This document shows positions 35,020 through 43,972 of a stretch of 64,000 bases of DNA, piece after piece. The DNA lies in contig NZ_CP117435.1 in NCBI RefSeq assembly GCF_030687495.1, positions 4,158,501 through 4,222,500 on the forward strand, written 5' to 3'. How positions within the stretch are numbered: the stretch's first letter is position 1; each line of letters begins with the position of its first letter. The DNA is from Pseudomonas sp. FP453 (GTDB lineage: Bacteria; Pseudomonadota; Gammaproteobacteria; Pseudomonadales; Pseudomonadaceae). The notes beneath the pieces were generated by a model, which made no database searches, was not told where the DNA came from, and worked only from the letters and a program-made list of their open reading frames with translations. The translations under genes were made by a program, and so were the position numbers.

Positions 35020-35706
35020 ATGGCAGATATTGATAAAGGTCTCATTGGAAGCGTGATCGCGGCCCTTCCCCTGGACAAGATGATCGCCGGCCCGCTGATG
35101 GCAATGATCCAGGCGCAAGTCGCCGCGAGCAAAGCCTATGCGGACTTCCTCATGGGCGTGTGCATCCAGGACGGCAAGGCCGTTTCGGTGCAGTTCGACT
35201 ACGACGAAACCCTGGTCGATGAGCAAGGCGTCTACAAGGGCACGGTCAGCAAGACCATGCGCATTCCACTGCTGGCCGCCATCAGCCACCCCAACATCGC
35301 CATCCAAGATGGGAGCATCGAGTTTGATCTGACCATCACTCAATCAGCTCAGGACTCCAGCACTACCAGTGCGTCCGGCAGCTTCAGCTCCTCACTGGGA
35401 TGGGGCCCGTTCAGCGTTTCCGTGAAGGGTTCCGCCAGCCACAAATCAACACAGACCCGTAAGACCGATACCCGTGCACGTTACGAAATCAAAACCAAGA
35501 TCGCGCGCCTGGAGCCACCGGAAGCCCTGATGCGCGTCATCGACTTTCTCACCGATGCCGCCACCAAACCGGTCACCTTGCCGAACGCCACCGCCAGCAG
35601 CCTAACGGAACTGCCAAAAGCCGGCGTGCTGCCTTTGCCTGACAGCAAATCCGACGCCAAACCAGAAACGAAACCCGAAACCAAACCGGCAGGCAAAACC
35701 GACTAA
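35020..35706 (+). CDS. DUF2589 family protein 1
   Basis: A 228-residue protein with the DUF2589 pattern: an N-terminal helical segment ending in AAQVAASKAYADFL-like sequence (QVAASKAYADFLMG, ~34-47), the strand TMRIPLLAAISHPNIAIQD (~78-96), then EFDLTI. The middle is Ser-rich (SSTTSASGSFSSSLG) and the end holds PETKPETKPAGKTD, low-complexity and basic. TAAGGAAATT precedes the ATG. Function of the family is unknown. It heads a two-gene unit with a second member. Confidence 0.82.
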   Translation: MADIDKGLIGSVIAALPLDKMIAGPLMAMIQAQVAASKAYADFLMGVCIQDGKAVSVQFDYDETLVDEQGVYKGTVSKTMRIPLLAAISHPNIAIQDGSIEFDLTITQSAQDSSTTSASGSFSSSLGWGPFSVSVKGSASHKSTQTRKTDTRARYEIKTKIARLEPPEALMRVIDFLTDAATKPVTLPNATASSLTELPKAGVLPLPDSKSDAKPETKPETKPAGKTD

Positions 35707-35762
35707 CCCAACCCGCCCCGCCTCACGGCGGGGCAACCCACTCGACCTGAAAGGAATCCACC

Positions 35763-36326
35763 ATGGCATTTTTCTCACGCCCCAAGGAACCCATGTCGGC
35801 CAGTGACTTGAGCCACATCACCCGCGGGTTGCACCAGGCAGCAGCGGCCACGCACAACCTGATCGCCCAGCAGTACATCGCCTTGTTCGACCAATTCTTC
35901 GATTACAACGTTGAAGACCTGGGCACACCGATGAAGGCCAAGATGGTCGATATCGCCCTGACAGAGGGCCATACCATCACCGTGCCGCTGATCGCGCTGG
36001 TGGCCCCCAAGGGGTTGGCCCTGCACAAAATGGACGTAGACCTGTCGGTAAAAATGCACAGCACCGAAGTGCAAAAGGCCAGCCACGATCTGGAAAACGG
36101 CGACCTGCACAGCGAGAAGTTTTTCGTGACCTTTGGCACCACCAAGCGCGAAGGCCAGGAGCGTGATCCCGATGAAGTGCAGATCCGCATCGAATTCAAG
36201 GCCTGCGAGCCACCGGAGGCGATCAATCGCATCATCGAGGAATACACCAACTTGATCAGCCCACTGGCCCGCGCCCCCGTCAAACCGCCCACTGCCGAAC
36301 CGGAGCCGTCAGACTTCGCGCCCTGA
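35763..36326 (+). CDS. DUF2589 family protein 2
   Basis: A 187-residue paralogue. Shared features are the helix NLIAQQYIALFDQFFDYN (~38-55), the strand pair HTITVPLIALVAPKGLALHK (~75-94) followed by MDVDLSVKM, and an acidic/proline tail (PPTAEPEPSDF). It has the same end-of-domain pattern as protein 1: EPPEALMRVID there, EPPEAINRIIEE here (~155). AAAGGAATC precedes the ATG. The two proteins probably work together, perhaps as a hetero-oligomer; this is inference. Confidence 0.8.
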   Translation: MAFFSRPKEPMSASDLSHITRGLHQAAAATHNLIAQQYIALFDQFFDYNVEDLGTPMKAKMVDIALTEGHTITVPLIALVAPKGLALHKMDVDLSVKMHSTEVQKASHDLENGDLHSEKFFVTFGTTKREGQERDPDEVQIRIEFKACEPPEAINRIIEEYTNLISPLARAPVKPPTAEPEPSDFAP

Positions 36327-36342
36327 CAGCAACCCTGAGGGC

Positions 36343-36633
36343 TTATTTGCCCGTCTTGTACCGGTCGAAATTGTTGATGTGATCATCCAGATTATCCTCA
36401 AGCATCATCCGGTACTGATCGCAGAAATACTTCAACATCGCCTCCCGTGCCTCGGCCATTTCCGCGCCGGACTTGAAGTTGCGCGCACTGGCCCAGGCAT
36501 TGAAGCGGGTGGTGCCAAACATCATCGAGGCGCTGACCTGGCCGAGGTTTTCCTCTGCCTTGAGCTGCGCGTTGGACAGTTCGATATGCGCGTCTGCGCG
36601 GTCATAAAAAGCTTGGTCGGTGGCGTCTGCCAT
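36343..36633 (-). CDS. DUF3144 family protein
   Basis: A 96-residue soluble helical protein: DQAFYDRADAHIELSNAQLK (~6-25), MMFGTTRFNAWASA (~38-51) and EAMLKYFCDQYRMMLEDNLD (~63-82). This is the DUF3144 pattern, widespread in proteobacteria with no known role. It lies convergent to the DUF2589 genes and just downstream of the TrmK-like gene on the same strand. Confidence 0.85.
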   Translation of the reverse strand: MADATDQAFYDRADAHIELSNAQLKAEENLGQVSASMMFGTTRFNAWASARNFKSGAEMAEAREAMLKYFCDQYRMMLEDNLDDHINNFDRYKTGK

Positions 36634-36662
36634 AGCGGGAATCCTTGTTGATTAACGGTCTG

Positions 36663-37358
36663 TCAGGCCAGCAGCGCGGTGATCCAGCGGGCCTGTTGGG
36701 CGATCTCTTGCAGCGTCGCCTCGGGTACTGCCTGGCGGGCCTGTTCAAGGCTGGCCAGGGTCTTCTGTTTCTGGCGCAGCATGCGTTGCCATTTGGCCAA
36801 AAATGCCGGGCTGCGCGCCTGCATTTGCAGCGGGCCAAAGTACAGTTGCTCGGCACTGTACTGCACCGGCTCGCTGCGCTCGGCAACGATGATTTCGTAG
36901 TAGAAGCGGTTTTCGTGCAGCAGCTCTTCGGCAAGGATGGCGTAGCCGTTGTCCATCAGCCACTGGCGCAGCGGTTGCTCGCCGCCGTTGGGTTGCAGGA
37001 TCAGGCGCTCGTGGCCGCTGAGGTGGGCCTTGCCGCTGTCGAGGATGTCGCGGATGGTCTCGCCGCCCATGCCGCACATGCTGATGGCGCTGATGCGGTC
37101 TTGCGCTTCGATGGCCGCCAGGCCGTTGGCCAGGCGCACCGTGACGTGCTGCTCCAGGCCGTTGTCACGCACCGTGCGTTGGGCGGCATGAAACGGCGTA
37201 GTCGCTACTTCGCCGGCCACCGCCGCGCTGATCGCGCCACGGCGCAGCAAGGCCACTGGCAAGTAGCCGTGGTCGGAACCGATATCGGCCAGGCGCGCGC
37301 CCAGGGGCACGTTCGCCGCCACGCGCTCCAGGCGCGCGGATAAAGTGTGTTCGTTCAA
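36663..37358 (-). CDS. trmK: tRNA (adenine22-N1)-methyltransferase, TrmK family
   Basis: A 231-residue class I SAM methyltransferase of the TrmK/COG2384 family, which methylates N1 of A22 in certain tRNAs. The SAM motif ARLADIGSDHGYLPVALL is at ~21-38, CGMGGETIRDIL at ~96-107, and the catalytic-loop region LILQPNGGEQPLRQWL at ~117-132. Length fits the family. It ends 5 bases before the GntR gene on the same strand begins its 3' end, but the two are transcribed separately in the usual sense (GntR upstream, this one downstream), so read-through is possible. Confidence 0.85.
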   Translation of the reverse strand: MNEHTLSARLERVAANVPLGARLADIGSDHGYLPVALLRRGAISAAVAGEVATTPFHAAQRTVRDNGLEQHVTVRLANGLAAIEAQDRISAISMCGMGGETIRDILDSGKAHLSGHERLILQPNGGEQPLRQWLMDNGYAILAEELLHENRFYYEIIVAERSEPVQYSAEQLYFGPLQMQARSPAFLAKWQRMLRQKQKTLASLEQARQAVPEATLQEIAQQARWITALLA

Positions 37359-37363
37359 CTGCC

Positions 37364-38074
37364 CTACTCTCCCGAAAAACGATCGCGACTATTGGTCAAG
37401 TGCAGCACCATCGCGGCGCGTGCAGCGTCTGGGTCCTGGCGCTTGATCGCGTTGAAGATCGCCTCATGCTCCAGGTGTGCCAGTTGCCCCAATTGGGCGA
37501 AGTCCGCGCCACCGCGTTCGGCGGCTTTGACCTGCGTGCGCGGAATCATCGCATTGCCCAGGTGCAGCATGATTTCGCTGAAGAAGGTGTTGCCGGTGGC
37601 TTCGGCGATCAACTGGTGGAAGCGTTTGTCTGCTTCCACGCAGCTGTCGTTGTTGGCCAGGGAGGCCTGGTAGTCGCCCAGCACCTCGCGCATGCGCGCC
37701 AGTTGCGCGTCGCTGCGGCGTTGGGCGGCGAGCGCCACGGCCTGCACCTCCAGGCCCAGGCGCAACTCCAGCATGTTGCGCACGCTGGCGAGTGTGTCCA
37801 CATGCAGACGCAGCCCGGATTGCGCTTGCGGCGCCAGTACAAAGGTGCCGATGCCGTGACGCGTCTCCACCAACCCCGACGCTTGCAACTTGGACAGCGC
37901 CTCGCGCACAACCGTGCGGCTGACGCCATGCTCGGCAACGATGGTGGATTCGGACGGCAGTTTTTCACCGGGCTGCAACTGCCCGAGCAGGATGCGCTGG
38001 GTCAGCGCTTCAACCACACCTTGGGCGAGGTTGCTGGAGCGTTTGCGCACGGGAGGCGCGCTTTCTATGGGCAT
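37364..38074 (-). CDS. GntR/FadR-family regulator, likely of the glucarate operon
   Basis: A 236-residue FadR-subfamily repressor. The winged HTH is at ~12-80 (LPSESTIVAEHGVSRTVVRE, ~38-57), and the all-helical FCD ligand domain follows, with the metal-site pattern around DKRFHQLIAEATGN (~150). The ATG at 38074 gives the normal length; the in-frame 38170 start would include the candidate operator TTGTATGACAA. It is divergent from a sugar-acid transporter and a glucarate dehydratase, which it probably controls. Confidence 0.86.
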   Translation of the reverse strand: MPIESAPPVRKRSSNLAQGVVEALTQRILLGQLQPGEKLPSESTIVAEHGVSRTVVREALSKLQASGLVETRHGIGTFVLAPQAQSGLRLHVDTLASVRNMLELRLGLEVQAVALAAQRRSDAQLARMREVLGDYQASLANNDSCVEADKRFHQLIAEATGNTFFSEIMLHLGNAMIPRTQVKAAERGGADFAQLGQLAHLEHEAIFNAIKRQDPDAARAAMVLHLTNSRDRFSGE

Positions 38075-38159
38075 CGTTACGGGTCCACGGGGTTGGGCTG
38101 GAAGGGAGCTTAACACCCTGCCCAGCAGGGACGCTGTGTTGATTGAAAAAGCGCCCAAC

Positions 38160-38360
38160 TTGTATGACAACCAACCTTAAAGCCATCCACACCGGCTTTC
38201 ATACCTAAGGTCCACCGACGGTGCGCCCGCCTGCTAAAACCCGATAAAACCCTAATAAAAACAGGATAAATAACCAAAACAAGCGCTCCTACCCTGGCCT
38301 TATAAGAACAAAATAGCCCACCACCGCATTGCAGATCGCAGAAATCAACTTGTATGATGT
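38160..38360. promoter_or_regulatory. Candidate GntR operators in the regulator/transporter gap
   Basis: The 340-base gap holds CAACTTGTATGACAA (38157-38170), whose core TTGT-ATG-ACAA is a perfect palindrome as expected for FadR-type repressors, and a half-matching CAACTTGTATGATGT (38347-38360) nearer the transporter gene. The first is just upstream of the regulator (autoregulation), the second about 55 bases before the transporter start. Nothing else in the gap stands out. Confidence 0.55.
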
Positions 38361-38414
38361 CTATCAACGAAACACGCAAACCCGCATAAAAATAATCAGG
38401 GGGAGTTTTGAATT

Positions 38415-39776
38415 GTGAACAATTCAAACCATGCATCTGCCACACCCGAAAATGATTCCACCCTCACGCGCGCCGTGAGCAAAGTGAAGGGCCATGTGCT
38501 CCCACTGTTCGTGATCATGTTCATCCTCAACTACATCGACCGGGTCAATATCGGCTTTGTGCGCACGCACATGGAACACGACCTGGGCATCGGCGCGGCG
38601 GCGTACGGCTTCGGTGCCGGGCTGTTCTTCATTGGCTACGCGCTCTTCGAAGTCCCCTCCAACATGTTGCTGCAAAAGGTCGGCGCACGGATCTGGCTGA
38701 CCCGCATCATGTTCACCTGGGGCATCGTCGCCACGCTGATGGCGTTCATCCAGAACGAAACCCACTTCTACATCCTGCGCTTCCTGCTGGGCGTAGCCGA
38801 AGCGGGTTTCTTCCCTGGCGTGATCTACTACTTCACCCGCTGGCTGCCCGCTGCCGAGCGCGGCAAGGCCATCGCGATTTTCCTCAGTGGCTCGGCGGTT
38901 GCGTCGCTGATTTCCGGGCCGTTGTCGGGCGCACTGTTGCAGATCGAAGGCTTCGGTTTCCACGGTTGGCAGTGGATGTTCGCCATCGAAGGCCTGGCGT
39001 CAGTGGCGCTGGGGTTCTTTGTGTGGTTCTGGCTGGATTCCAAGCCCCACGACGCCACATGGATGACCCGCGAGGAACAGGACGCGCTGGTCGGCGCCAT
39101 CGACCGCGAACAGCGCGAGCGTGAAGCGCTGACGACGATCAAACCAACCATCGGCAAGCTGCTCAAGGATCGCCAGATCCTGCTGTTCTGCGCCCTGTAC
39201 TTCTGCATCCAACTGACGATCTACGCCGCCACCTTCTGGCTGCCGAGCATCATCAAGAAGATGGGCGACCTGAGTGATGTGCAGGTGGGTTTCTTCAACT
39301 CGATCCCGTGGCTGATCTCGATCATCGCCATGTACGCCTTCGCGTCGCTGTCGAGCAAGTTCAAGTTCCAGCAGGCCTGGGTCGCGGCGGCGTTGTTGAT
39401 TGCGGCGGCAGGCATGTTCATGTCCACCACCGGCGGGCCGGTGTTTGCCTTTGTGGCGATCTGCTTTGCGGCCATCGGCTTCAAGTCGGCGTCGTCGCTG
39501 TTCTGGCCGATCCCCCAGGGCTACCTGGATGTGCGCATCGCGGCGGCGGTGATCGCGCTGATCAACTCCATCGGCAACCTGGGCGGCTTTGTCGCGCCGA
39601 CCACCTTTGGCTTCCTGGAACAAACCACCGGCTCGATCCAGGGCGGCCTCTACGGCCTGGCCGGCACCTCGGTGCTTGCCGCGATCCTGGTGTTTTTTGC
39701 CAAGACTTCGCCCGCTGCCGTGCTGGCGGCACCAAGCGCCGTGCCCACGGGCGCTGCCATCAGCAAACCTCTCTGA
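38415..39776 (+). CDS. gudP: MFS sugar-acid permease (ACS family, GudP-like)
   Basis: A 453-residue 12-helix symporter of the anion:cation symporter family. It starts at GTG 38415 with GGGGGAG upstream. Family signatures: FVIMFILNYIDRVNIGFVRT (~32-51, TM1), LFEVPSNMLLQKVGARIWLT (~75), GVAEAGFFPGVIYYFTRWLP (~120-139). Followed 19 bases later by a glucarate dehydratase gene, so D-glucarate or galactarate is the likely substrate. Repressed by the divergent GntR protein, by inference. Confidence 0.85.
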   Translation: MNNSNHASATPENDSTLTRAVSKVKGHVLPLFVIMFILNYIDRVNIGFVRTHMEHDLGIGAAAYGFGAGLFFIGYALFEVPSNMLLQKVGARIWLTRIMFTWGIVATLMAFIQNETHFYILRFLLGVAEAGFFPGVIYYFTRWLPAAERGKAIAIFLSGSAVASLISGPLSGALLQIEGFGFHGWQWMFAIEGLASVALGFFVWFWLDSKPHDATWMTREEQDALVGAIDREQREREALTTIKPTIGKLLKDRQILLFCALYFCIQLTIYAATFWLPSIIKKMGDLSDVQVGFFNSIPWLISIIAMYAFASLSSKFKFQQAWVAAALLIAAAGMFMSTTGGPVFAFVAICFAAIGFKSASSLFWPIPQGYLDVRIAAAVIALINSIGNLGGFVAPTTFGFLEQTTGSIQGGLYGLAGTSVLAAILVFFAKTSPAAVLAAPSAVPTGAAISKPL

Positions 39777-39795
39777 GTCTGAATAGGAACCTGCC

Positions 39796-41121
39796 ATGAA
39801 CACGCCTGTCGTCACACACTTTCAAGTCATTCCCGTCGCCGGCCACGACAGCATGCTGCTCAATCTCAGCGGCGCCCACGGCCCGTATTTCACGCGCAAT
39901 ATCGTCATCCTCAAGGACAGCAGCGGCCACACCGGCGTCGGCGAAGTGCCCGGCGGCGAACGCATCCGCGAAACCCTGGAAGACGCCCGCAGCCTGGTGA
40001 TCGGCCAGCCCATCGGCCAGTACCAGCGCATCCTCAACCAGATGCGCAGCACCTTTGCCTCGCGGGACTCGGCCGGGCGCGGCCTGCAGACCTTTGACCT
40101 GCGCATCACCATTCATGCCGTCACCGCCATGGAGGCGGCGCTGCTTGACCTGCTGGGGCAGTTCCTGGAAGTGCCCGTGGCCGCCTTGCTCGGCGAAGGG
40201 CAGCAGCGCGGTGCAGTAAAAATGCTCGGCTATCTGTTCTACGTCGGCGACCGCAACGCCACCGACCTGGCCTACCGCAACGAAGCCGACGCCGATGATG
40301 ATTGGTTCCGCCTGCGCCACGAGAAGGCACTCACCGCCGACGCGGTGGTGCGCCTGGCCGAAGCCGCCAAGGCCAAGTACGGCTTCAACGACTTCAAACT
40401 CAAAGGCGGCGTGTTGAGCGGCGACGCCGAAATCGAAGCCGTCACCGCCCTGGCCGAGCGCTTCCCCGATGCGCGCATCACCCTCGACCCGAACGGCGCG
40501 TGGTCATTGAAAGAAGCCATCCGCCTGTGCCGCGACCAGCACCACGTGCTCGCCTACGCCGAAGACCCGTGCGGTGCGGAAAATGGCTACTCCGGCCGCG
40601 AAGTCATGGCCGAATTCCGCCGCGCCACCGGCCTGAAAACCGCCACCAACATGATCGCCACCGACTGGCGCGAGATGGGCCACGCGATCCAGTTGCAATC
40701 GGTGGACATCCCACTGGCCGACCCGCACTTCTGGACGATGCAGGGCTCGGTACGTGTCGCGCAGATGTGCCATGAGTGGGGCCTGACGTGGGGCTCGCAC
40801 TCCAACAACCACTTCGATATTTCCCTGGCGATGTTCACCCAGGTCGCCGCCGCTGCGCCGGGCGATATCACGGCCATCGACACCCACTGGATCTGGCAGG
40901 ACGGCCAGCGCCTGACCCGGGAACCGCTGAAAATCGAAGGCGGCTATGTGAAGGTGCCGAGCAAGCCCGGGCTGGGGGTGGACATCGACATGGACGCCGT
41001 GGCCAGGGCCCATGAGCTGTACAAAGGCATGGGCCTGGGTGCGCGGGATGACAGCGTGGCGATGCAGTTTTTGATTGCGGGATGGACGTTCAACAACAAG
41101 CAGCCGTGTCTGGTGCGGTAA
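39796..41121 (+). CDS. gudD: D-glucarate dehydratase
   Basis: Enolase-superfamily enzyme that dehydrates D-glucarate (and L-idarate) to 5-keto-4-deoxyglucarate. The 441-residue product has the capping domain in ~1-135, the KLK pair at K201/K203, metal ligand region DPNGAW (D231, N233), EDPCG (~256), and the [10 protein letters not shown] segment with the catalytic histidine (~334). Length matches GudD (446). Coupled to a GudP-like permease. The next pathway enzyme is not in the window. Confidence 0.93.
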   Translation: MNTPVVTHFQVIPVAGHDSMLLNLSGAHGPYFTRNIVILKDSSGHTGVGEVPGGERIRETLEDARSLVIGQPIGQYQRILNQMRSTFASRDSAGRGLQTFDLRITIHAVTAMEAALLDLLGQFLEVPVAALLGEGQQRGAVKMLGYLFYVGDRNATDLAYRNEADADDDWFRLRHEKALTADAVVRLAEAAKAKYGFNDFKLKGGVLSGDAEIEAVTALAERFPDARITLDPNGAWSLKEAIRLCRDQHHVLAYAEDPCGAENGYSGREVMAEFRRATGLKTATNMIATDWREMGHAIQLQSVDIPLADPHFWTMQGSVRVAQMCHEWGLTWGSHSNNHFDISLAMFTQVAAAAPGDITAIDTHWIWQDGQRLTREPLKIEGGYVKVPSKPGLGVDIDMDAVARAHELYKGMGLGARDDSVAMQFLIAGWTFNNKQPCLVR

Positions 41122-41147
41122 CCCCCCCTGAGAACACCGCTGCACCC

Positions 41148-41250
41148 TGTGGGAGCTGGCTTGTGTGGGAGCTGGCTTGCCTGCGATGCAGACACCTCGG
41201 TCCACCAGCAATACAGAGGCGATGCTATCGCAGGCAAGCCAGCTCCCACA
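41148..41250. repeat. REPIN with a duplicated head
   Basis: TGTGGGAGCTGGCTTG is followed at once by a full TGTGGGAGCTGGCTTGCC, then an inner spacer and the inverted partner CTATCGCAGGCAAGCCAGCT ending at 41250. The same head duplication is seen at 29562, in front of the 177-bp array. Confidence 0.88.
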
Positions 41251-41336
41251 GTTGATCTTCGTATGATCACACCCTCGCTTTGCGTAGAATGCGACGCCTC
41301 ATCATATGGACCGTCTCAACCCAGGAGGGGTAACGC

Positions 41337-41852
41337 ATGCAACCCGACACCACGATCAAGCGCTTGACGCTCAAGGACCAACTGCGCACCGAGCCTTCCA
41401 AGGCCTGGGCGCCGGTAGAACAAGCCCTCGCTTATCTTGCGCTGATGACCCCCATCCTGTTGTTGGCCGAGTACTTTGGCATCACCGACACGTTCAAGAT
41501 GAACCTGCTCGTTGGCGGCGCCCTAGGTGCAGTCATAGGCTCGACGTTCAACTTCTTCAGCAGCATGGCACTGTCCCAATGGACCCTGCCCGGCCAGGTC
41601 GATCCAGAGGCCGTGCGCAGCGCCATGCTCACCCTGAAATACGTCGAAAGACAGCCGGGTGTGTACCAGCCGAAAAGGCCGCTGTTCAGCCTGTTTCATC
41701 GTTACCAGTCCGAGCGCATCACCCTGCAAGTCATGGGCGGCGACACGCTCATCAACGGCCCCTACAAGCAGTTGAAACAGCTCTCGGCATTGGCCCTCGA
41801 TGGCGCACAAACCCCAGCATCCGATCACACGCCGCCCACAGTGCAAGGCTGA
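41337..41852 (+). CDS. Hypothetical membrane protein, 171 residues
   Basis: Two hydrophobic stretches, ALAYLALMTPILLLAEYFG (~30-48) and LVGGALGAVIGSTFNFF (~58-74), suggest a hairpin in the membrane, followed by a soluble C-terminal ~95 residues with PLFSLFHRYQSERITLQVMG (~115-134). AGGAGGGG lies 7 bases before the ATG, a strong ribosome site. I know no family. It is convergent with the large unknown gene that follows. Confidence 0.68.
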   Translation: MQPDTTIKRLTLKDQLRTEPSKAWAPVEQALAYLALMTPILLLAEYFGITDTFKMNLLVGGALGAVIGSTFNFFSSMALSQWTLPGQVDPEAVRSAMLTLKYVERQPGVYQPKRPLFSLFHRYQSERITLQVMGGDTLINGPYKQLKQLSALALDGAQTPASDHTPPTVQG

Positions 41853-41876
41853 TGGGTTGTCGAAGATCAACGGCGC

Positions 41877-43193
41877 TCAGGACATGAAATTTCGCATCAG
41901 CTTGAACAGATTGCCGGGCTTGAGCCAGCGCGTGCCTGGCGCGTCACGGCGGTCCGCGCTGAAGTCCATGACGGTATGCTTGGGCGACTCGCGACCAAGA
42001 GTCGGTGGCGCCTGATCGTCAGGGCGGGCGGCTGGCTCGATCAGCCGGCCGGTGGTTTTGTCCAGCACATAGCCGGCGGCTTTGCCTTTTTCGGTAAGCG
42101 TCCAAACGCCGTCGACGTTCGTCACATGCGCTTCGAAAGGGGGGAGCTTCACGTTCCTGTGGGTGGTAACCACAACATTGTCGTTGATGCTGATTGACTT
42201 GTAGGACGCAAATTTGCTGTCGAGTGAGACTTGTGCGGCGCCTTCTGCGGAAAACTTGATCACCATCTGCTCTAGGAAAGCCAGGTCACTGGTATTTTTC
42301 AACGCCCCGTAACCAGGATCGAGAAAGTGCCGCAGAAAGCCCTGGTCGATAAGCGTGCTGCTGATCGCCGAGCCGTTCAAGATGCGTGAAGCGGTGGCTG
42401 CATCCTCTGCCTGGAAGTCTACCGTAACCATGTACCCCTCCAGGTCGTACCCCTTGCCGTTATTGGCATTCAGGAGCTGGCGGCCATCGTTGTGATGTCG
42501 ATAGTCACCCAGCAAACCGGCCACGTTATCGACATTGCGCAAATCTGCACCTTGCGCCTGCGCATACGCGTACATTTGCGACAGCAATTCACGATCATCT
42601 CGGGTGAGAAAATCATAAGCACTTTGACTCATGTTGAGCATGGTCATTGGAGCCTTGGCAACTGGGGGCTCGATGCCGAGAAACAAGCGGGAGATCATGA
42701 TCTCCCGTCCACTGGTAGATACATCGGCAGTATTTGCAGTGCCAGACGCGGCTGAAGCTTGCAGCTCTTTCCACGCGGCGCGCCGCTCGTTGATGGTAAA
42801 GGAGCCCCCCTCGTCGCGGGCAATCAGATTCAGTTGGTCGCGCGCGAGGCCTTTGAACGGATTGCTATCAGCACCGCCGATGAAGCCGGTAGCTTGCCGA
42901 GCCCGGGCTAGAAGCTCTGCCCCCTCGGAATCAGATTGTGCTTTGTTGGCGAGATAGGCTTCTGCGGCAAGTGTGTCGCGGGCTTCCTTATGAGTGTCGC
43001 GGGCTTCAGCCCGTTCTGCCGCCTCGCTAAGTTGGCGGGCCAGCGTTGACAAAGTGCTGACCGTACCCGTGTCTCCCTCGGTGTTTGAGGCATTGCTTTC
43101 AGCGTCCATAGGCAGAGGCGTGCGGGCAGCACTAGAGGGAACGCTTGCCAAGCGACTGTCCGCTAGAGAAAACCGCGTAACAATAGTATTCAT
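41877..43193 (-). CDS. Unknown 438-residue soluble protein with disordered N-terminus
   Basis: Starts MNTIVTRFSLADSRLASVPS with a Ser/Thr-rich, low-complexity first ~60 residues, then an Ala/Glu coiled segment STLARQLSEAAERAEARDTH (~50-70), an EF-like acidic stretch RDEGGSFTINERRAAW (~122), and a mixed domain to the end. No signal peptide or membrane helix. The ATG at 43193 has GGGGGG in front. Such architecture (unstructured N-terminus, no catalytic motif I know) is seen in secreted effector-like Pseudomonas proteins, but I have no direct evidence for secretion. Confidence 0.65.
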   Translation of the reverse strand: MNTIVTRFSLADSRLASVPSSAARTPLPMDAESNASNTEGDTGTVSTLSTLARQLSEAAERAEARDTHKEARDTLAAEAYLANKAQSDSEGAELLARARQATGFIGGADSNPFKGLARDQLNLIARDEGGSFTINERRAAWKELQASAASGTANTADVSTSGREIMISRLFLGIEPPVAKAPMTMLNMSQSAYDFLTRDDRELLSQMYAYAQAQGADLRNVDNVAGLLGDYRHHNDGRQLLNANNGKGYDLEGYMVTVDFQAEDAATASRILNGSAISSTLIDQGFLRHFLDPGYGALKNTSDLAFLEQMVIKFSAEGAAQVSLDSKFASYKSISINDNVVVTTHRNVKLPPFEAHVTNVDGVWTLTEKGKAAGYVLDKTTGRLIEPAARPDDQAPPTLGRESPKHTVMDFSADRRDAPGTRWLKPGNLFKLMRNFMS

Positions 43194-43242
43194 AAATACC
43201 CCCCATGCCCCATACATACACACGAGAATTTAAAATGATCAA

Positions 43243-43725
43243 CTAATAGCTATAGTGATAAGTCACCGAGTCCGTACCGGCTGGATAAGCAAGTCGTGCA
43301 CCACCATCCTTTACATGATGTTTTATTGTGACCGATGCGCCACTACCGAACGGCAGATCATCGAAATCATGCAACGTACCCGACATACTCGGCCAGATCG
43401 GCCTGCAATTGTTTTCCAGGCCCTGGAAGGGACGGAAATAGCAAAGTTCTACTTTCTCATCGAGCGTTTGAGGGTAGGAGGTTGTGCGCCACTCGATACC
43501 CCGCAACTTCATTGAGCGTCCGGCTGTCGCATCCGGAAAATCCGTATTGCGCAGACCAAAAAAAGATAAGCCCGTACCACCAATTGATATTACGGCAATA
43601 ACATCCGGCGCATCGGTCTTAGTGATCGTCGCGTCCACCGCATAAACTGCACCATTGAAGGACCACAACGCAGCCACTAGAAAACCAAGCCGGTACTTGC
43701 ACGGAGAAACCATTAGCCTCTTCAT
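43243..43725 (-). CDS. Exported protein of unknown function, 160 residues
   Basis: Start MKRLMVSPCKYRLGFLVAAL (ATG 43725) with AAGGTG 6 bases upstream; the hydrophobic run to SFNGAVYA is a signal peptide. The mature part has ITKTDAPDVIAVISIGGTGL and GFF-like FFGLRNTDFPDATAGRSMKL, with two cysteines (LCYFRPF, NNCRPI). Local base use is more AT-rich than in the neighbours. An unknown effector-like gene lies just downstream on the same strand, 49 bases away, so they may be linked. Confidence 0.65.
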   Translation of the reverse strand: MKRLMVSPCKYRLGFLVAALWSFNGAVYAVDATITKTDAPDVIAVISIGGTGLSFFGLRNTDFPDATAGRSMKLRGIEWRTTSYPQTLDEKVELCYFRPFQGLENNCRPIWPSMSGTLHDFDDLPFGSGASVTIKHHVKDGGARLAYPAGTDSVTYHYSY

Positions 43726-43972
43726 GATTATCACCTTAGCGTCAGGAGTTAATACACAAGAATCAAATCAATCAAACTGTAAGAACTACGCCACCACTCT
43801 TGCACGAATTAACAACCCCCAACACCCACCCACTTCCTAAAATAACGAACGACAACTCCGTCATACTTAAAAGTAGGATCACGCCAGAAACCTCCTAGTC
43901 CCCTGCCCCCTCTACCAAAACCGCCGATTTCCAGTCATGATCCGCGCCTCACTTTCAAGGACGATAACAACA

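Noticed and set aside
34554..36326. Mu-like prophage.
   Set aside because: Only the Mor-like regulator and a muramidase resemble phage genes; no transposase, head or tail genes are present.
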